NCBI RefSeq assembly: GCF_020360975.1
Contig: NW_025408676.1
Coordinates: 248,001-312,000, forward strand
Direction of reading: 5' to 3'
DNA: 64,000 nt
Source: Hirsutella rhossiliensis
Lineage: Eukaryota; Ascomycota; Sordariomycetes; Hypocreales; Ophiocordycipitaceae
The position numbers and the translations under genes were made by a program. The notes under the pieces are model-generated. The model saw only the letters and a list, made by a program, of their open reading frames with translations. It did no database searches and was not told the origin of the DNA. Positions 62,010 to 64,000 of the stretch are shown piece by piece; the first letter of the stretch is position 1; the number at the start of each line of letters is the position of its first letter.

Positions 62010-62560
62010 TTAAGGTATATAAGCAAAAGCGGAATTTTAGGAAATTAAGGAATTACGTAAGACTACGTAATAGAGGGGAAGAAGGAGTATAAGGTAGGAT
62101 TTTCAACGGGATTTATTGGTAGTGTATTAGTATGTGGAAGAGGTGTTAAAGTTAATGATCCTCTATCTATCTACTAGCGGACATGCTGTCTTATATAGAA
62201 AATTATAGCTAAACGGAAGAACCTTTCGGGACCGGATTTAGGCTGCCGTATAGCCCTAAGACTAGGGAATTCTATGATACCTCGAGTGAATCTAGAAGTG
62301 TCTTGGTTCCACTAATATTCGTGTTTAAAGGAGGTTGGTCGTGCCGGTGTTCTTAAGAGGTCTTAGCTAGCATTCTAAGCTAGCTCTGTTCCTTCGATTC
62401 CCGATTGTACGATAACCGGCAACCCGTTTAATGCATAATGACATGCAAAATAACGAGCTATTCTTGCTCTATAGGATAAGATTTTATCTATAATTAATAT
62501 ACTACTTATTAGCTTATATAATTAGGAGAGTATATTATAGCTGCTTTATTTATAGTAGTA
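62010..62560 (-). repeat. LTR of copia 3, mostly unmutated core
   Basis: The part at about 62100-62480 retains CpA/TpG, whereas its ends are AT-rich. Contains an approximately 190-bp segment (62153-62340) missing from the related LTR at 39470-39862. Confidence 0.65.
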
Positions 62561-64000
62561 TATATATAGGGTAAAAACCTAATTTAGGAAAACCATTCTT
62601 ATACCTTAATAGGATATATAAAAACCTATTCTTTCTTAGGAAAAAAATCCTTAGGTATATACTAATAGAAAAACCTATAGTAGGAAAAATCTATAGTTAT
62701 AATAATTATTTATAGGATAACCTTATATAAGGTAAAACCTATTATTACTAGGAAAATCTTAATAGATAAAAACCTAGTAAATATTTCTCTACGAAACCTA
62801 AAAGGAAAAACCTAGTAGGGGAAAGATATAGAAAGTATAAGAAATATCTAAAAACCCCTTTTAATTGCTTAGGAAATTATATTAAGGATAGACCGTCTCT
62901 AAATTTATAGAGTAATCTAGGTCTTAATTCCTTTATAAAAATATTAGCTATATTATCTTCTAATTTAATATAAAAAACTCTAATTTCCCCTTCTCTTATA
63001 CTAGTTCTAGTATAGTAATAGGCTAATCTTATATGCTTAGACCTTTTATAAAATTCCGGATTTTCTACTAATTTAATAGTAGTAGTATTATCTATTAAAA
63101 TAGGAGGTATAGTATTAGGAATCTTAATAGATAGATCCTTAGTAATATTTTTAAAAAGCATATTTAAATAAATAGCTTCTTTATTTGCCTCCCTAAGGCT
63201 AATATACTCTGCTTCGTAGGTAGAAAGGGCAACGGCCTTTTACTTAGAGTAAGCCTAGCTTATTATATTATTATATATATAAAAATAGTAACTAAAAAAG
63301 GATTTTCCGTCTATTAAATCCGACGCTTAGCTAGAGTCGGTAAAACCCTTTATATATAGATAGGTAAAAGGGATATTATAATTATATTTAATCTTTAGGC
63401 TAGGAAATTTATTTAAATATTTCTAAACTATATTTAAAGCCTTAAAATACGTCTAGTCGGGCTTAGCCGCGAATCTAGCGTAGGAAATTATAGAATATAA
63501 GATATCTAGCCTAGTAAATAAGGCTAAGTATAATAGAGATCTTATTTCTTTCTAAAATTATAATATATCTTTCTTAAAAGGTAATTCCTTTGCTTTTATA
63601 AGCTTAAAGCCTACTATAGTAGGTAAATTCGAAGTTCCTAAACCTTCTTTATTAAATTCCTTTAATTTATTTAAGGTATAACTTTCTTAGGATATATATA
63701 GCTCTTTATTTTCTCGGTTTATTATAATATTTAGACCTAAGAAGTCTTTTATATCTCCTAAAATAGTAAAATCTAGGAATTTAGATAATTCTTTAAATAA
63801 TCTTTCTTCTATTATAGATTTAGAGGGCCCTACTATAAGAAAGTTATCGATGTAAATTACTAAGGCTATACTATAGTCCTTATTTATAAATACTCCTTTA
63901 TCTATTAAAAGAGGAAGAAATCCGAGTTTATTTAGTATAATTTTTAAATAATTATACTAGAGCTTAGGACTTTATTTTAGGCTATATAATACTTTCTTTA
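62010..64000 (-). mobile_element. Ty1/copia LTR retrotransposon, 3' part (copia 3), continues beyond the window
   Basis: An LTR at about 62010-62560 is followed by minus-strand copia pol running off the right edge. The last 94 codons (62877-63161) hold the end of RNase H: KHIRLAYYYTRTSIREGEI and IANIFIKEL correspond to the usual HIDIRYHFVRE and LADIFTKPL. Upstream, YEAEYISLREA (about 63180-63215) and the reverse transcriptase sequence DYIDNFLIVGPSKSI (about 63820-63870) confirm the class. RIP stops are fewer here and some frames stay open. The other LTR lies outside the window. Confidence 0.8.

Overview
The window is nuclear DNA of a filamentous ascomycete, most likely a Sordariomycete and probably Hypocreales. 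Genes carry 51-85 nt introns with GTRNGT donors and CTAAC-like branch sites. Two conserved mitochondrial proteins (acyl carrier protein and the 23 kDa complex I subunit) splice cleanly into full-length products. The repeats show strong C-to-T damage of the repeat-induced point mutation (RIP) kind, with CpA and TpG almost absent and TpA in excess.

Layout. 1-14.94 kb is a GC-rich gene region: a CCCH zinc-finger protein (+), mitochondrial acyl carrier protein (-), a secreted M14 metallocarboxypeptidase (+), the complex I 23 kDa subunit (-), a family-25-like glycosyltransferase with a damaged 5' end (+), and a cytochrome P450 relic (-) that stops at the first repeat. 15.06-19.85 kb is a Ty1/copia element with a RIP-mutated interior. 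19.86-22.44 kb is a low-copy island with one intact gene, a secreted TNT-fold NAD glycohydrolase with a cysteine-rich tail. 22.44-51.18 kb is a nest of RIP-mutated transposons: a Mutator-like (MULE) element split by a Ty3/gypsy element (5-bp duplication AGGTA), an unassigned repeat, a 0.7 kb element with short terminal inverted repeats, a Tc1/mariner element, and a 13 kb copia element that itself contains a second gypsy element (duplication GTTAC). 51.19-54.78 kb is a second low-copy island with a small secreted-protein gene and a HET-domain pseudogene cut off by the next MULE. 54.78-64 kb is again repeats: a MULE, a partial MULE, a truncated gypsy copy holding an unmutated solo LTR (duplication AAAGT), and the start of another copia element running off the window.

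Biology. The housekeeping part contains two nuclear genes for complex I, both on the minus strand and about 3.3 kb apart. The repeat part is compartmentalised: intact secreted-protein genes (NADase, small secreted protein) lie within roughly 10-140 bp of RIP-mutated sequence, while P450, HET and glycosyltransferase genes at repeat borders or nearby are broken. The most unusual items are the 87-residue glycine/alanine-rich secreted protein, which is split by an intron, the possible antisense gene inside gypsy element 1, and the sharp mutated/unmutated boundaries that allow relative dating of insertions.

Limits. Everything was read by eye. TE boundaries without a target-site duplication are approximate, and no homology search was run.
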